Shown here piece by piece: positions 22,331-31,325 of a stretch of 35,458 nucleotides of DNA. Every line of letters starts with the position of its first letter. The first letter of the stretch is position 1. The notes beneath the pieces are model-generated. The model was not told the origin of the DNA. It searched no databases and saw nothing but the letters and a program-made list of their open reading frames with translations. The stretch covers positions 1 through 35,458 of the forward strand of contig CAYQES010000029.1 of assembly GCA_964416595.1 (NCBI GenBank). Direction: 5' to 3'. The stretch comes from JAKFYM01 sp964416595 (lineage in GTDB: Bacteria > Bdellovibrionota > UBA1018 > CAIPTA01). Made by a program: the position numbers and the translations under genes.

Positions 22331-22597
22331 ATGCGGATTTTTGCCCTCGCTCGCTCTTGCTGATTGTGAGAGGTTAAAGGTGGTTTTTAGTGCGGCTTGC
22401 AGCAAGGGTCTTCCGTTGCAAAGAGGATCAAAGGGCCCACCATGGTTATTTTAAAAATTGGATTTAAAATCTAACTATTTATGCCGTAATTGTTCCTATA
22501 TAAATCTTTAGACAGATTTAAATTCCTGAATAAGCTTTAATTGATCTACGACTATTTGGATCTCTTCTCTCACAATCCATGTTATGACTAATCGCAT

Positions 22598-24412
22598 ATG
22601 GCGATCTTGATCGGGGCCCAGGGCATCAGTAAAACGTTTGCTGAGCGCTTCTTATTTAAAGATATTTCTTTTTCCATCGAAAGTGGGGAGCGGGTGGGCT
22701 TGATTGGCCCCAATGGTGCGGGAAAATCCACGCTGCTTTCGATCCTTGCTGGTCGCCATACTCCCGATATGGGAAAGCTTTCCATACAACGTGGTTTAAA
22801 AGTGGCCTACCTCGAGCAGGTTCCCAAATTTAAAGAGGGTCAAAGCGTGCAGGAAGCAGCAATGGAAGGCGCGGTAGATCCCCACGACTGGGAAGAGATT
22901 GCTAGAGCCCAGGAGCTCATGAGCAAGCTTGAACTTAGCGATTTTGAAGAGAAAGAAGTTTCTACGCTCTCGGGCGGTTGGAAAAAACGGGTGGCTCTTG
23001 TGCGGGAGCTCATGAAGCAACCCGATTTATTTTTGCTCGACGAACCCACCAACCATCTCGACGTGGAAAGTATCCTTTGGCTTGAGGAATTTTTGTCGTC
23101 AGCGAAATTTGCGACCCTCACGATCACCCACGATCGTGTTTTCCTACAAAAAGTTTCAACTCGTATCATCGAAATCAATCGGAAATATCCTTTAGGTTTG
23201 CTTTCGGTGAAGGGCGACTATCTCTCTTACCTCGAAGCACAAGAGCAGCTCTTCGCCCAGCAGGCGAGCACAGAATTAAAACTAAAAAACACGCTCAGGC
23301 GGGAAACGGAATGGTTGCGAAGGGGAGCCAAGGCGCGAACCACAAAGCAACAGGCGCGTATTCAGCGCCATGGTGAGCTTTCAGCCGAAGTGGAAGAGAT
23401 CAGCTACCGTAACCAAGAGAGCTCCGCAAAATTTGATTTTCAAGGTTTTGATCGGAATCCCAAACGTTTAGTGGACGCGGAAAAAATTTCTAAGTCCTAC
23501 GACGGTAAACTCATTGTTCCACCCATTGATCTTTTACTTACCCCCAAGAGCCGCATTGGTCTACTTGGCGCCAACGGTTCGGGAAAATCTACTCTGATCC
23601 GTATGTTGATCGGCCAAGAAACCCCAGATTCCGGCAAAATCACTAGGGCCGAAAACGTGAAAGTGGCCTATTTCGAGCAAAACCGTGAAAGCTTGGATCC
23701 TGAGCTTTCCGTGATGCGCACGATTTGTGGTCGCGGGGATCATGTGGACTACGGCGGCGCCCGCATCCATGTGCGTTCCTATCTTGATCGCTTTCTTTTT
23801 TCCGGCAACATGTTGGACCAAGCCGTTGGCAAACTTTCTGGCGGCGAGCAAAGCCGTCTTTTGCTTGCTATCCTCATGCTCCAGGAATCAAATCTCTTGG
23901 TCTTGGACGAGCCCACAAACGATCTCGACATCGTAACGCTGGATCTATTGCAGGAAGTGCTGCAGGAATTTAACGGAGCTGTACTGATCGCTACCCATGA
24001 TCGCTATTTTATGGACCAAGTGGCAAACCAGATCTTAGGATTCGGCGTGAACAATAAAGGCGCACGCACGATCGAAAAATTTGCCAACCTTGCCCAGTGG
24101 GAGGCCTGGCATGAAGGCCAAGCGGATCTTGTGCGTAATGCTAAGGCGAATCAAAAAAAATCCGAATCCAATTCCGTTGCTAAAGCGCCTGCAGGCAAAA
24201 AGAAACTAAGTTTTAAAGAGCAGCGTGAGCTCGACACCATGGAAGAAACAATCCAAAAGGCAGAAAATAAGCTCGCGGAGCTTACGGAAGAAAGCAGCAA
24301 GCCCGCCATTATTTCCAATGCCACGAAGCTTCTCGAAATCACGCAAGAGATGGCGCAGCTCGAAAAAGAAATCCAGCGCCTATACGCCAGATGGCAGGAG
24401 CTGAGTTCTTAG
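22598..24412 (+). CDS. uup: Uup, ABC-F family ATPase
   Basis: This encodes 604 residues with two ABC cassettes and no membrane part. Walker A sites are GPNGAGKST (about 38) and GANGSGKST (about 326). Signatures are LSGGWKKR and LSGGEQSR, and Walker B/D-loops are LLDEPTNHLD and LDEPTNDLD. A linker between the cassettes carries REDWLRRG-like residues (TEWLRRGAKARTTKQQAR). The C-terminal coiled coil (LSFKEQRELDTMEETIQKAE, onward) is diagnostic of Uup, which binds ribosomes and branched DNA and limits precise transposon excision. It stands alone. Confidence 0.92.
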   Translation: MAILIGAQGISKTFAERFLFKDISFSIESGERVGLIGPNGAGKSTLLSILAGRHTPDMGKLSIQRGLKVAYLEQVPKFKEGQSVQEAAMEGAVDPHDWEEIARAQELMSKLELSDFEEKEVSTLSGGWKKRVALVRELMKQPDLFLLDEPTNHLDVESILWLEEFLSSAKFATLTITHDRVFLQKVSTRIIEINRKYPLGLLSVKGDYLSYLEAQEQLFAQQASTELKLKNTLRRETEWLRRGAKARTTKQQARIQRHGELSAEVEEISYRNQESSAKFDFQGFDRNPKRLVDAEKISKSYDGKLIVPPIDLLLTPKSRIGLLGANGSGKSTLIRMLIGQETPDSGKITRAENVKVAYFEQNRESLDPELSVMRTICGRGDHVDYGGARIHVRSYLDRFLFSGNMLDQAVGKLSGGEQSRLLLAILMLQESNLLVLDEPTNDLDIVTLDLLQEVLQEFNGAVLIATHDRYFMDQVANQILGFGVNNKGARTIEKFANLAQWEAWHEGQADLVRNAKANQKKSESNSVAKAPAGKKKLSFKEQRELDTMEETIQKAENKLAELTEESSKPAIISNATKLLEITQEMAQLEKEIQRLYARWQELSS

Positions 24413-24480
24413 CCGAAATACTAAGCCCACCTGGTTTCTGGTAATCTAAGGAATCCCGCTACTTTTGCCGATATTCTTAG

Positions 24481-25350
24481 GTGATTTATACGCGAATTTT
24501 ACTCCTGTGTTTGCTTCTGTTTGGAGTTCAAGGCGCTTGGGCGCGAAATACGTGCCCTGGGGCCTATGCTCGCCTAACAAGCTTTATCGAGGATGGTTTT
24601 TCTTTCGATCTAGTTCCTAAGCTCACGGGCAAAGCCACGATTCCTAGCCACGCCGAAAGCCAGGCGAATTTAAAACTACTTTCCACGCTCTGGGATGAAT
24701 CGCGTCCAGACGCTGATTTTCTTCAGGTGGTGCAAAAAGCAAAAGATAAAGGAAAAATGAAGAAGAAGCGTTTGCAGGAATTGCTGGAAGATCGGGAGCG
24801 GCTGAAGGCCCTGCGATTTCTGTGTGAAGCCATCTGCACAGAAGGCACAATTCCCAAAAATCTCGATCGTCTGATTGTTCGCATGGGGCGCTTAAAAGAC
24901 GCTGTAAAGTTTGGTGATGAGAGCGAAATCGAACAGACGGCTAAGAAATTCTTAAAAGTGCTCAACAAGAAATACTTGGCAAGTGTGGATAAAGAAATCA
25001 AGGGCCTAGAGCCCATGACCCCTGAACAGCTTCAGAAAAGAATATCTCAGATTAGTAAAAGCATGCGAATGAGTTTAAGTGAAAATAAGCTCACGGAAGT
25101 AGACTACCATGAGTTACGGAAAAACGTGGGGCGTTTGCAAGCGATCGTGATGATGAATGCCATAATCTCCAATCGAGTGGCTGATAAAAATTCCCATGAT
25201 ATCTTTCGCCAAGTGTTTGAGGCTATGGGCCAGCGGCATAATAAATTAGTAAAGGCGGATCTGCAGGGCGAAGATGTGGGAAAAATTAAGGTCAAAGATT
25301 ACGAGCGCGAGCAGATCGAAGAACTTCTTCAGTATTTTGAAGTAGATTAA
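24481..25350 (+). CDS. Exported helical protein, unknown
   Basis: This encodes 289 residues from a GTG, with a signal peptide (LLLCLLLFGVQGAWA). The mature protein is almost wholly helical, with many Lys, Glu and Arg and heptad-like runs (KDKGKMKKKRLQELLEDRERLKAL). The segment YHELRKNVGRLQ faintly recalls CHAD domains (H-x-x-R-K-x-x-x-x-L), but the other conserved histidines are not evident. No ribosome site is clear. It may be a periplasmic scaffold or binding protein; function is open. Confidence 0.6.
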   Translation: MIYTRILLLCLLLFGVQGAWARNTCPGAYARLTSFIEDGFSFDLVPKLTGKATIPSHAESQANLKLLSTLWDESRPDADFLQVVQKAKDKGKMKKKRLQELLEDRERLKALRFLCEAICTEGTIPKNLDRLIVRMGRLKDAVKFGDESEIEQTAKKFLKVLNKKYLASVDKEIKGLEPMTPEQLQKRISQISKSMRMSLSENKLTEVDYHELRKNVGRLQAIVMMNAIISNRVADKNSHDIFRQVFEAMGQRHNKLVKADLQGEDVGKIKVKDYEREQIEELLQYFEVD

Positions 25351-25442
25351 ACGAAACGCTCCCAATTGCCCTAAATCTTGAAACTATTTGGTCTGATGGG
25401 TATCCTTTGCCGGTGTTTCATTTTTGAAATGAGGAGGATGCT

Positions 25443-25802
25443 GTGGCCAGATACGTAGACGGATTCGTAATACCTATTAAACGCAAGAATGTTAGGGCTT
25501 ATAAAAAGATGGCCCAATGGGGCTGCAATATGTGGATGAAGCACGGAGCTTTGAGCTACTACGAGTGCGTGATCGATGATTTTTCCAAGCACGGCTTAGG
25601 TTTTAAAAAGATGTGTAAACTAAAAACGGGTGAGACAGCCGTTTTCGCTTACATCGTTTACCGATCTAAAGCGCACCGCAACCAAGTGAACAAAAAAGTG
25701 ATGAAAGAAATGGAAAAAGCCGCGGGCGATTCCATGAAGATGCCCTTCGATATGAAGCGCTTTGCGATGGCGGGCTGTAAGGTAATTGTTAGAGCTAAGT
25801 AA
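25443..25802 (+). CDS. DUF1428 (YbaA-like) protein
   Basis: This encodes 119 residues from a GTG with a strong ribosome site (GAGGAGG). It matches the DUF1428 family of dimeric alpha-beta barrels: YVDGFVIPIKRKNVRAYKKM at the start, then HGALSYYECVIDD, VFAYIVYRSKAHRNQVN and MPFDMKRFAMAGCKVIV (each quoted alone). Members are cytosolic and of unknown function. Unusually basic for the family, with many Lys. It is monocistronic, ending before a terminator. Confidence 0.88.
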   Translation: MARYVDGFVIPIKRKNVRAYKKMAQWGCNMWMKHGALSYYECVIDDFSKHGLGFKKMCKLKTGETAVFAYIVYRSKAHRNQVNKKVMKEMEKAAGDSMKMPFDMKRFAMAGCKVIVRAK

Positions 25803-25884
25803 ATCCCGGATTCCAGTACTGGTATCCAGGGATACTTTTAACTGGTATTCCAGGCACCTGACGGAAATATTTATCAGATTCAAC

Positions 25885-25914
25885 AGAGGCGCTGATTAAG
25901 GCCTCTTTTTTTTC
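25885..25914. terminator. Bidirectional-looking terminator
   Basis: AGAGGC (25885-25890) and GCCTCT (25901-25906) form a stem followed by eight Ts. It ends the DUF1428 transcript. Confidence 0.75.
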
Positions 25915-26015
25915 TTTGAATCATCCAAAGATTCCATTTCCACGTCTTTTAAAAGCCCTGAAATGGGAAAAACGCTTAGAAAAACGAGCCATAGTACTCT
26001 TAAAGCTTTTCTCAT
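25896..26015 (-). CDS. Possible 39-residue membrane peptide
   Basis: An ATG at 26015 with AAAGG upstream opens a 39-codon frame. It has a hydrophobic helix (VLWLVFLSVFPISGLL) after a basic start (MRKALR), and an acidic-then-basic tail ending KKKKRP. The stop lies in the loop of the terminator at 25885-25914. The composition is that of a real small membrane or signal peptide, but nothing else supports it. Confidence 0.3.
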   Translation of the reverse strand: MRKALRVLWLVFLSVFPISGLLKDVEMESLDDSKKKKRP

Positions 26016-26194
26016 GGGCTACCTTTGCTATAGCAGTGAAGGAAGTGAAAAAACACGAGCTAGCCCCCTGTAAATAACATAAAATTTAGGGTTATTAGGG
26101 GTGTATTTTAGCTTTAAGCTCTGTAAATTCCGGCATTAACGCTGGGCGATATATCTACTAAACCCTTCTTTCACATCATTTCTAAGGGGTTCCT

Positions 26195-26650
26195 ATGAGA
26201 ATGCTTCTTTTGTTGAGTCTTATTTTTGGTTCCGTAAACACTCAGGCCGCTGAGCTTGAGGGCACCTATGTGGGTTGCGGTGTTTCCAGTGCGTTTGGTC
26301 CGGCCCAGGCGATTTTTCATCTCGTAAAAATGCGCACAGGCTTTGGCGAGAATGATTTCCAATACGCCGCTGCCTTTGGTTGGTACGGCAAAGAAAATGG
26401 GGACAATTTTTTCCCAAAGGTTACTTTCAACGCTGACGGTACCAAGATGCTCATGAAAATCGAAGTGAATCCAAAAGTAGATTACGGTCTGATCGTTAAA
26501 TCCCTTTACGTAGAAGTTCAACCCGATGGCGAAACTCTCGTGGGTTCCTACCGTGCTAATTCTACGCAAGCTGACGGACTTCTTCTTTCCGGGGATTGGA
26601 CGGCGAAGCGGCTAGATACCAACAAGATTCCAAAGCTCAATTGCCGCTAA
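26195..26650 (+). CDS. Small exported protein, unknown
   Basis: This encodes 151 residues with a signal peptide (LLLLSLIFGSVNTQA). The mature part is rich in beta-strand patterns and glycine (LEGTYVGCG, AAAFGWYGKENG, LLLSGDWTAKRL), like small lipocalin- or avidin-like barrels found in secreted proteins of this type. Cysteines at each end (GCG and LNCR) may pair. A good ribosome site (CTAAGGGGTT) precedes the ATG. It is followed directly by a strong terminator, so it is monocistronic. Confidence 0.65.
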   Translation: MRMLLLLSLIFGSVNTQAAELEGTYVGCGVSSAFGPAQAIFHLVKMRTGFGENDFQYAAAFGWYGKENGDNFFPKVTFNADGTKMLMKIEVNPKVDYGLIVKSLYVEVQPDGETLVGSYRANSTQADGLLLSGDWTAKRLDTNKIPKLNCR

Positions 26651-26655
26651 AACTG

Positions 26656-26698
26656 TTGATTGTGAGGGTGGCCTCTATTGCCTCACAATCAAAATTTT
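26656..26698 (+). terminator. Strong intrinsic terminator
   Basis: TTGATTGTGAGG (26656-26667) pairs perfectly with CCTCACAATCAA (26681-26692) over a 13-base loop and is followed by AATTTTTT. Confidence 0.9.
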
Positions 26699-26729
26699 TT
26701 ATAAAGCCAGAATATGGCATTATAAAGAT

Positions 26730-27677
26730 ATGAATCGCAGAGGATTTCTTAGGTCCGGAATTTATCTTTTAACTTCCCTAATTACATTTGGTCTGTACCG
26801 TTATTTTCGTGGGTCCATGCCCATAGAAACGCTGGATGCGGTGACTCCCGAACCAATATACCAGAAACGAAATCAGGTTCTGGATAAATCGATCTATAAT
26901 TTTTCCGACGAAACTAAGATTTCATCTGATGAAATTACAAGCTATCAGGCCATCACGAATTATAATAACTTCTATGAATTTTCTACGGATAAAGAAGGGG
27001 TTGCGGCAAGAGCAGAAAATTGGAAGATAGAAGATTGGAGCTTGGAAGTTAGCGGGTTGGTAGAGAAGCCCTTCAAGCTTTCCTTGGCGGATATTAGAAA
27101 AATAGAAACGGAGGAACGCATCTATCGATTCCGCTGCGTGGAGGGTTGGTCGATGGTGATTCCGTGGCAAGGATTTCCATTGGCTAAATTACTAGAGGAA
27201 GCAAAGCCAACGCCTAAGGCCCGTTATGTGGCGTTTGAAAGTTTTTACGACGCTGAAAAAATGCCATTTGCTAGGTTTGCGGGCATTCCTTTTCCCTATG
27301 TGGAGGGTTTACGCTTGGATGAAGCTTTGCATCCGCTCACCATTCTCGCAACCGGGCTTTATAATAGGTTATTGCCGAATCAAAATGGTGCGCCTGTCCG
27401 CTTGGTGGTGCCATGGAAGTATGGATTTAAAAGCATTAAATCGGTGGTCAAGATCAAGCTCACCGATACTGAGCCCGCCACAACATGGAATCTTGCGAAC
27501 CCAGGCGAATATGGTTTTTACTCGAACGTAAACCCCGAGGTAGATCATCCGCGTTGGTCACAAAAGAGGGAGCGCCGGATTGGAGAGCTTGGGTTGCGAG
27601 ATACTTTGCTGTTTAATGGATACGAAAAACAAGTAGCCTCTCTATACACTGGAATGGATTTAAGGAAATATTTCTAA
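26730..27677 (+). CDS. msrP: MsrP, periplasmic methionine sulfoxide reductase (molybdopterin)
   Basis: This encodes 315 residues. A Tat signal (NRRGFLRSG) starts the chain. The sulfite-oxidase-like core contains the molybdenum ligand Cys136 in YRFRCVEGWSMVIPW, then FPYVEGLRLDEALHPLT and PVRLVVPWKYGFKSIKS, all classical YedY/MsrP. The enzyme repairs oxidised methionines in periplasmic proteins, taking electrons from MsrQ. The msrQ start follows its stop codon immediately. Nearby copper genes fit a shared oxidative-envelope role, but no direct link is seen. Confidence 0.95.
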   Translation: MNRRGFLRSGIYLLTSLITFGLYRYFRGSMPIETLDAVTPEPIYQKRNQVLDKSIYNFSDETKISSDEITSYQAITNYNNFYEFSTDKEGVAARAENWKIEDWSLEVSGLVEKPFKLSLADIRKIETEERIYRFRCVEGWSMVIPWQGFPLAKLLEEAKPTPKARYVAFESFYDAEKMPFARFAGIPFPYVEGLRLDEALHPLTILATGLYNRLLPNQNGAPVRLVVPWKYGFKSIKSVVKIKLTDTEPATTWNLANPGEYGFYSNVNPEVDHPRWSQKRERRIGELGLRDTLLFNGYEKQVASLYTGMDLRKYF

Positions 27678-28271
27678 ATGCTAGAAGCATTGGCGGAAGC
27701 AGGGTTTCAAAAAAAACTTTTGTGGCTCAACGGCAGCCTTCCCTTGATTTTTTTGGTGGCGGATTTTTGGCAAGGCAAGCTTGGCGCTAATCCTCCTGAA
27801 GCGATTATTCGCACTACTGGCGTAGTAGCAATTATTTTTTTAGCCCTTACGTTGGCTGTTACACCGATGGCAAAAATAGGAAAACAAACTTGGCTGATTC
27901 GGCATCGGCGTTGGCTCGGGCTTTTTTGTTTTTACTACGCACTTTTACATTTGTTTAGCTATACGGTGTTCGACAAAGAACTCCAAATTGCAGCTATTGT
28001 GACAGACATTCAAAAACGCCCTTTTATTTTGTTGGGCTTCTTAGGTTTTTTATTATCGCTTCCTTTAGCAATTACTTCTAACAATACAATGGTTAGGAAG
28101 CTCGGGGCAGTGCGCTGGAAGAAGCTACATAAACTTACCTACCTCATTCCTCCCATAGTTGTGGCTCACTATTGGCTGATCGTGAAATCCGATATTTTTT
28201 ATCCAGCTATTTTTGCCTTGGTTTTTTTCATTCTTTTGATCTTGCGGATACGGATACGAAAAGATGCATAG
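27678..28271 (+). CDS. msrQ: MsrQ, heme-binding membrane partner of MsrP
   Basis: This encodes 197 residues with five to six helices and the conserved histidines of YedZ/MsrQ: RHRRWLGLFCFYYALLHLF, KKLHKLTYLIPPIVVAHYW. It passes quinol electrons via b-type heme to MsrP. The first ATG is the next base after the msrP stop, so expression is coupled. It is slightly short but complete. Confidence 0.93.
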   Translation: MLEALAEAGFQKKLLWLNGSLPLIFLVADFWQGKLGANPPEAIIRTTGVVAIIFLALTLAVTPMAKIGKQTWLIRHRRWLGLFCFYYALLHLFSYTVFDKELQIAAIVTDIQKRPFILLGFLGFLLSLPLAITSNNTMVRKLGAVRWKKLHKLTYLIPPIVVAHYWLIVKSDIFYPAIFALVFFILLILRIRIRKDA

Positions 28272-28317
28272 AAACATAAACGCTTTAAATTTATTTGATT
28301 AGCAACAGGAGTAAGCC

Positions 28318-28647
28318 GTGTCTACAACCACTTTAGCTTGGATCTTCCTTGTTTTAGCAGGTGTACTCGAAATCTGCTGGGCCATTGGCCTGAAATACAC
28401 AGAAGGTTTTACGAAACTTGTTCCAAGTGCATTCACCCTCGTGACTCTGGCGGGGAGTATGTACCTTTTAGCGAGGGCTAGCCAGGTTTTGCCGATTGGC
28501 ACAGCCTATGGTGTGTGGGTGGGGATTGGAGCGCTGGGAGCTTCTATCTTAGGTATTTTTCTTTTCCAGGAACCAGCAACGCCACTAAGAATATTTTTTA
28601 TTTGTTTGTTATTGGTATCGATCGTTGGCTTGAAGGTATCGGCGTAA
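28318..28647 (+). CDS. sugE: SugE/Gdx-type SMR guanidinium exporter
   Basis: This encodes 109 residues with four helices. The active-site glutamate lies in the first helix (VLEICWAIGLKYTEGFTK), and the loop PIGTAYGVWVGIGALGA and final IVGLKVS match the Gdx (SugE) branch of small multidrug resistance proteins, which exports guanidinium with protons. A GTG start has a good site (ACAGGAGTAAGCC). The leader of about 46 bases is too short for a guanidine-I riboswitch. The gene probably reads from its own or the msrPQ promoter. Confidence 0.92.
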   Translation: MSTTTLAWIFLVLAGVLEICWAIGLKYTEGFTKLVPSAFTLVTLAGSMYLLARASQVLPIGTAYGVWVGIGALGASILGIFLFQEPATPLRIFFICLLLVSIVGLKVSA

Positions 28648-28769
28648 GTGTGCTTGTAAAAAATTTAGTCCAATAACGCCTCAACTCTTTCTAAAACCCT
28701 ATTATTTTCCTATTTATCTGAGGCATGACGCTTGCAAAACCTCTATGCAGAAACAAATAGGAGGTATCT

Positions 28770-29189
28770 ATGCAAAATGCCGCAGTTACTCAGGAAATTT
28801 TAAAACTAGAAAAAAAGTACTGGGAGGCGATGTCTAAAGATGACGTTGAGACAATGGCAGCCCTAACAGACTTTCCTTGTATAGTGGCTGGAGCCAAGGG
28901 CGCGCATGCAGTTACAGAGCAAGAATTTCGGGACATGGTTGAGTCTGGCCAAGGAAAAATCAAAGCCTATGAGATCTTCGATGACTCCGTAGAAATGCGA
29001 GAAGTGACACCGGAAATGGCTATTATCGCGTATAAAGTGAAAAGCACCTTTTTCCACGAAGGTAAGGATAAAACCATTGAAGCCGTAGACACTTCCACCT
29101 GGCTAAGACGCAATGGTCGCTGGGTGTGTGCGATGCATACGGAAACGGAGCTGCCTAAAGAAGCCGCTGAATTCAAAAAAACGGGATAA
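28770..29189 (+). CDS. DUF4440/SnoaL-like NTF2-fold protein
   Basis: This encodes 139 residues. The start helix (EILKLEKKYWEAMSKDDVETMAAL), the EMAIIAYKVKST strand and the ending TSTWLRRNGRWVCAMHTET are the usual DUF4440 pattern (NTF2-like pocket). Members are cytosolic, of mixed or unknown role. AATAGGAGG before the ATG is a strong ribosome site. It is monocistronic. Confidence 0.85.
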   Translation: MQNAAVTQEILKLEKKYWEAMSKDDVETMAALTDFPCIVAGAKGAHAVTEQEFRDMVESGQGKIKAYEIFDDSVEMREVTPEMAIIAYKVKSTFFHEGKDKTIEAVDTSTWLRRNGRWVCAMHTETELPKEAAEFKKTG

Positions 29190-29272
29190 AAAACTCCTAC
29201 AATCTTTTGCTTTTACGGTATTTTGGCTAAGCCAAGCTTGAGCTTTTTTGTTAATTTCCCTAAGATTCTTCC

Positions 29273-30106
29273 ATGGGTCTAAAATTTGTCCTGTATACGG
29301 TGCTAGTTTTTCTTCTATTTTCTTGCGGCAAATGGCAGGAAAAGTTTGGTCGGATTAGCTCTGAAAGCACTGTCGTAAATTTTCAAAGGGAAGAAACCCT
29401 TTCTTCCGCCACCTTAGTTGGCCATATGATGATTTATTTGGTGCGGACCGATGGCACCTACAGCCGATCGCTCCATTTGATTGATGAGCAACAGAGCCGA
29501 TCGGTAGTGGTGCCCAATGGTGCTTACCGCATTTATGCGGTGGGGTGGCAGGGCTCGAACCCGCTCTCGGGAACCTCTAGCTGCGCCACGGCCAATGGGG
29601 GTGCACCACTCTTGCTTACAGGGAATGCTATTACTGTTGCCCTTAACCTCACTACTTTAAATTGTGGCTACGCTACTACGACAGCCTTCGCTGACGCTGC
29701 CCACGCGACTTCTGATATGAGAATGCAAGAGCTGTATTTTTGCACTAACTCTAGCCCAGCGAGTGGTGGTTGTACTTCCGCATCTTCTTATAGTGGTGGC
29801 GTGCGTATGATTTTGTATGAATATGAAAGGCATGGTTTTCAATGGAATATCGATCGCGGTAACTCCATTGCCTCTTCTTGTTATGCGGCCGCGAGCGGTA
29901 CAATTGTGGCACCAGGTCCACGGATTCCTTCGGGACATATGTTGGCGGCTGGTTTAGAAGCCCATTCGGACGCTAGCTGCAATACCTTGGTGCGTACTTA
30001 TCAATTTTATGAGGGCTTTAGATCTCCGGGTACTTTCCCCGGCTCAACCCTTTCATCAATCAATATGGCTGGGGATTTCGAGGTATACCTCTATAAAGAT
30101 TTCTGA
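29273..30106 (+). CDS. Lipoprotein, unknown, Ser/Thr/Cys-rich
   Basis: This encodes 277 residues with a lipobox LFSC (Cys18). After a short linker, a beta-rich stretch (VGHMMIYLVRTDGTYSRSLH, SVVVPNGAYRIYAVGWQG) resembles a carboxypeptidase-regulatory-like or fimbrillin-like beta fold. Several cysteines (SSC, LNC, YFC, GGC, SSC, ASC) could form disulfides. It overlaps nothing and precedes a small Cys-containing exported protein by 13 bases, probably co-transcribed. Function is not recognised. Confidence 0.65.
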   Translation: MGLKFVLYTVLVFLLFSCGKWQEKFGRISSESTVVNFQREETLSSATLVGHMMIYLVRTDGTYSRSLHLIDEQQSRSVVVPNGAYRIYAVGWQGSNPLSGTSSCATANGGAPLLLTGNAITVALNLTTLNCGYATTTAFADAAHATSDMRMQELYFCTNSSPASGGCTSASSYSGGVRMILYEYERHGFQWNIDRGNSIASSCYAAASGTIVAPGPRIPSGHMLAAGLEAHSDASCNTLVRTYQFYEGFRSPGTFPGSTLSSINMAGDFEVYLYKDF

Positions 30107-30119
30107 TAGGAAATGTGGC

Positions 30120-30410
30120 ATGTCGCGCTTTGTTTTAAGTTTTCTTATCCTTTGTTTTCCCTACATTTCGGCTGTGGCTGCGGTTTCTGCAGATATGGAA
30201 GAGCAGTTGGTGGAGGGCGTTGGTTGTTTGCACGGTAAAGAAGAGCGAAGGCTCGAAGTGCATACCAAAGATAAAGGCTGTACTTTGCAGTACTTTAAAT
30301 CGGGAAAGCCTAATCAAATTGCCTTAGCTCGGCATGGCGTGGATCTCTGCCAGGAAAAATTAAAAAAAGTGCGTGGCATTCTGGAGGCCGGCGGCTTCCA
30401 CTGTAAGTAG
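30120..30410 (+). CDS. Small exported cysteine-containing protein, unknown
   Basis: This encodes 96 residues from the ATG at 30120 (TAGGAAATGTGGC before it). A signal peptide (FVLSFLILCFPYISAVAAV) is followed by a short domain with four cysteines (GVGCLHG, KGCTLQY, VDLCQEK, FHCK) that may give two disulfides. It starts 13 bases after the lipoprotein stop. A longer upstream frame overlaps that lipoprotein and lacks the signal at its start. The family is unknown. Confidence 0.6.
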   Translation: MSRFVLSFLILCFPYISAVAAVSADMEEQLVEGVGCLHGKEERRLEVHTKDKGCTLQYFKSGKPNQIALARHGVDLCQEKLKKVRGILEAGGFHCK

Positions 30411-30607
30411 TTTTTTCGCCAATAAAAAAATTCTTTCGCGATCTGCACCAAACCCTAAAGGCGATGAAGTGATTTACGGGTAGATTTATTGAGTGTCACT
30501 CTCTAAGCCACTGAAAATATTGCCTTAGTCCTGCCGTGTAAGGGTGAGAAAATTCTTTAATCAAACTTCATAACAGCCGAAAAGTAGCTGAAGGCCGGGG
30601 CTGTTGC

Positions 30608-31324
30608 ATGCGTAAATCGATGCCAAAATCATTCTTTCTATTTTTGCTTTTCGCATTTCTTTCTCCCTTAAGTGCCTATTCTGAAAAGGGCAATTACGCC
30701 TTAGTAATTATCGATATGCAACGGTATTTTATCACTAGGTCAGGGTTTGATCAGGATCCCAAAAATCAAGAGAAGATTAAGAAAGTAATTGAAGCCCAAA
30801 TCCAAGCCATAAAGCTTGCCAAGCGGGCTAATGTTCCTATTATTTTTATTGAATACGAACATGAGGAGGTTAAGGATAAAACGGAAGCAGCTCTTAAAGA
30901 GGCAGCTTCAGGATATGAAAAAGTAAAGTACATGTCTAAGACAACGGATGGAATGCTTGATGGATATAATATTCATGGGAAAGAGCTCGCACAATATTTA
31001 AAAGACAATGACATTAACACTTTGATTGTAGCCGGTGCCAACGGTGGTGCATGTGTGCAATTTAGTATAGATGGTGCATTGTCAAAGAATTATAGTGTAA
31101 TTGCCTTAAGTAAGGGCATCGCGGATTTTAACTACCAAGAATTTATTTACCCTTATGATGATATATATAAGTACAATCAATTAAGCTGCGCGGATTGCAC
31201 ATTCCGTGAGGCAGATGATTTCAAAAATGTTTTTCCTGGCATTGTTCATCCTTTGACTAACAGTGGTGGCAACCAGGAAACTAGAACTACTGAAGAGTAT
31301 GAACAAAGCGTTCCCGGGAGGTAA
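30608..31324 (+). CDS. Exported isochorismatase-fold cysteine hydrolase
   Basis: This encodes 238 residues with a signal peptide (FFLFLLFAFLSPLSA). The isochorismatase-like triad is complete: Asp36 (LVIIDMQRYF), Lys111 (MSKTTDGM) and Cys149 (VAGANGGACVQFS). These enzymes hydrolyse amides or isochorismate; most are cytosolic, so export is notable. The C-terminal tail (GGNQETRTTEEYEQSVPGR) is low complexity. A hairpin, AACAGCC / GGCTGTT (30572-30605), lies just before the start and may hide the ribosome site. The next small gene begins right after the stop. Confidence 0.82.
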   Translation: MRKSMPKSFFLFLLFAFLSPLSAYSEKGNYALVIIDMQRYFITRSGFDQDPKNQEKIKKVIEAQIQAIKLAKRANVPIIFIEYEHEEVKDKTEAALKEAASGYEKVKYMSKTTDGMLDGYNIHGKELAQYLKDNDINTLIVAGANGGACVQFSIDGALSKNYSVIALSKGIADFNYQEFIYPYDDIYKYNQLSCADCTFREADDFKNVFPGIVHPLTNSGGNQETRTTEEYEQSVPGR

Positions 31325-31325
31325 A

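Noticed and set aside
24481..25350. CHAD domain
   Set aside because: Only one short H-x-x-R-K-like segment fits; the full histidine pattern is not evident.
28272..28317. Guanidine riboswitch before sugE
   Set aside because: The leader is about 46 bases with no recognisable class I, II or III motif.
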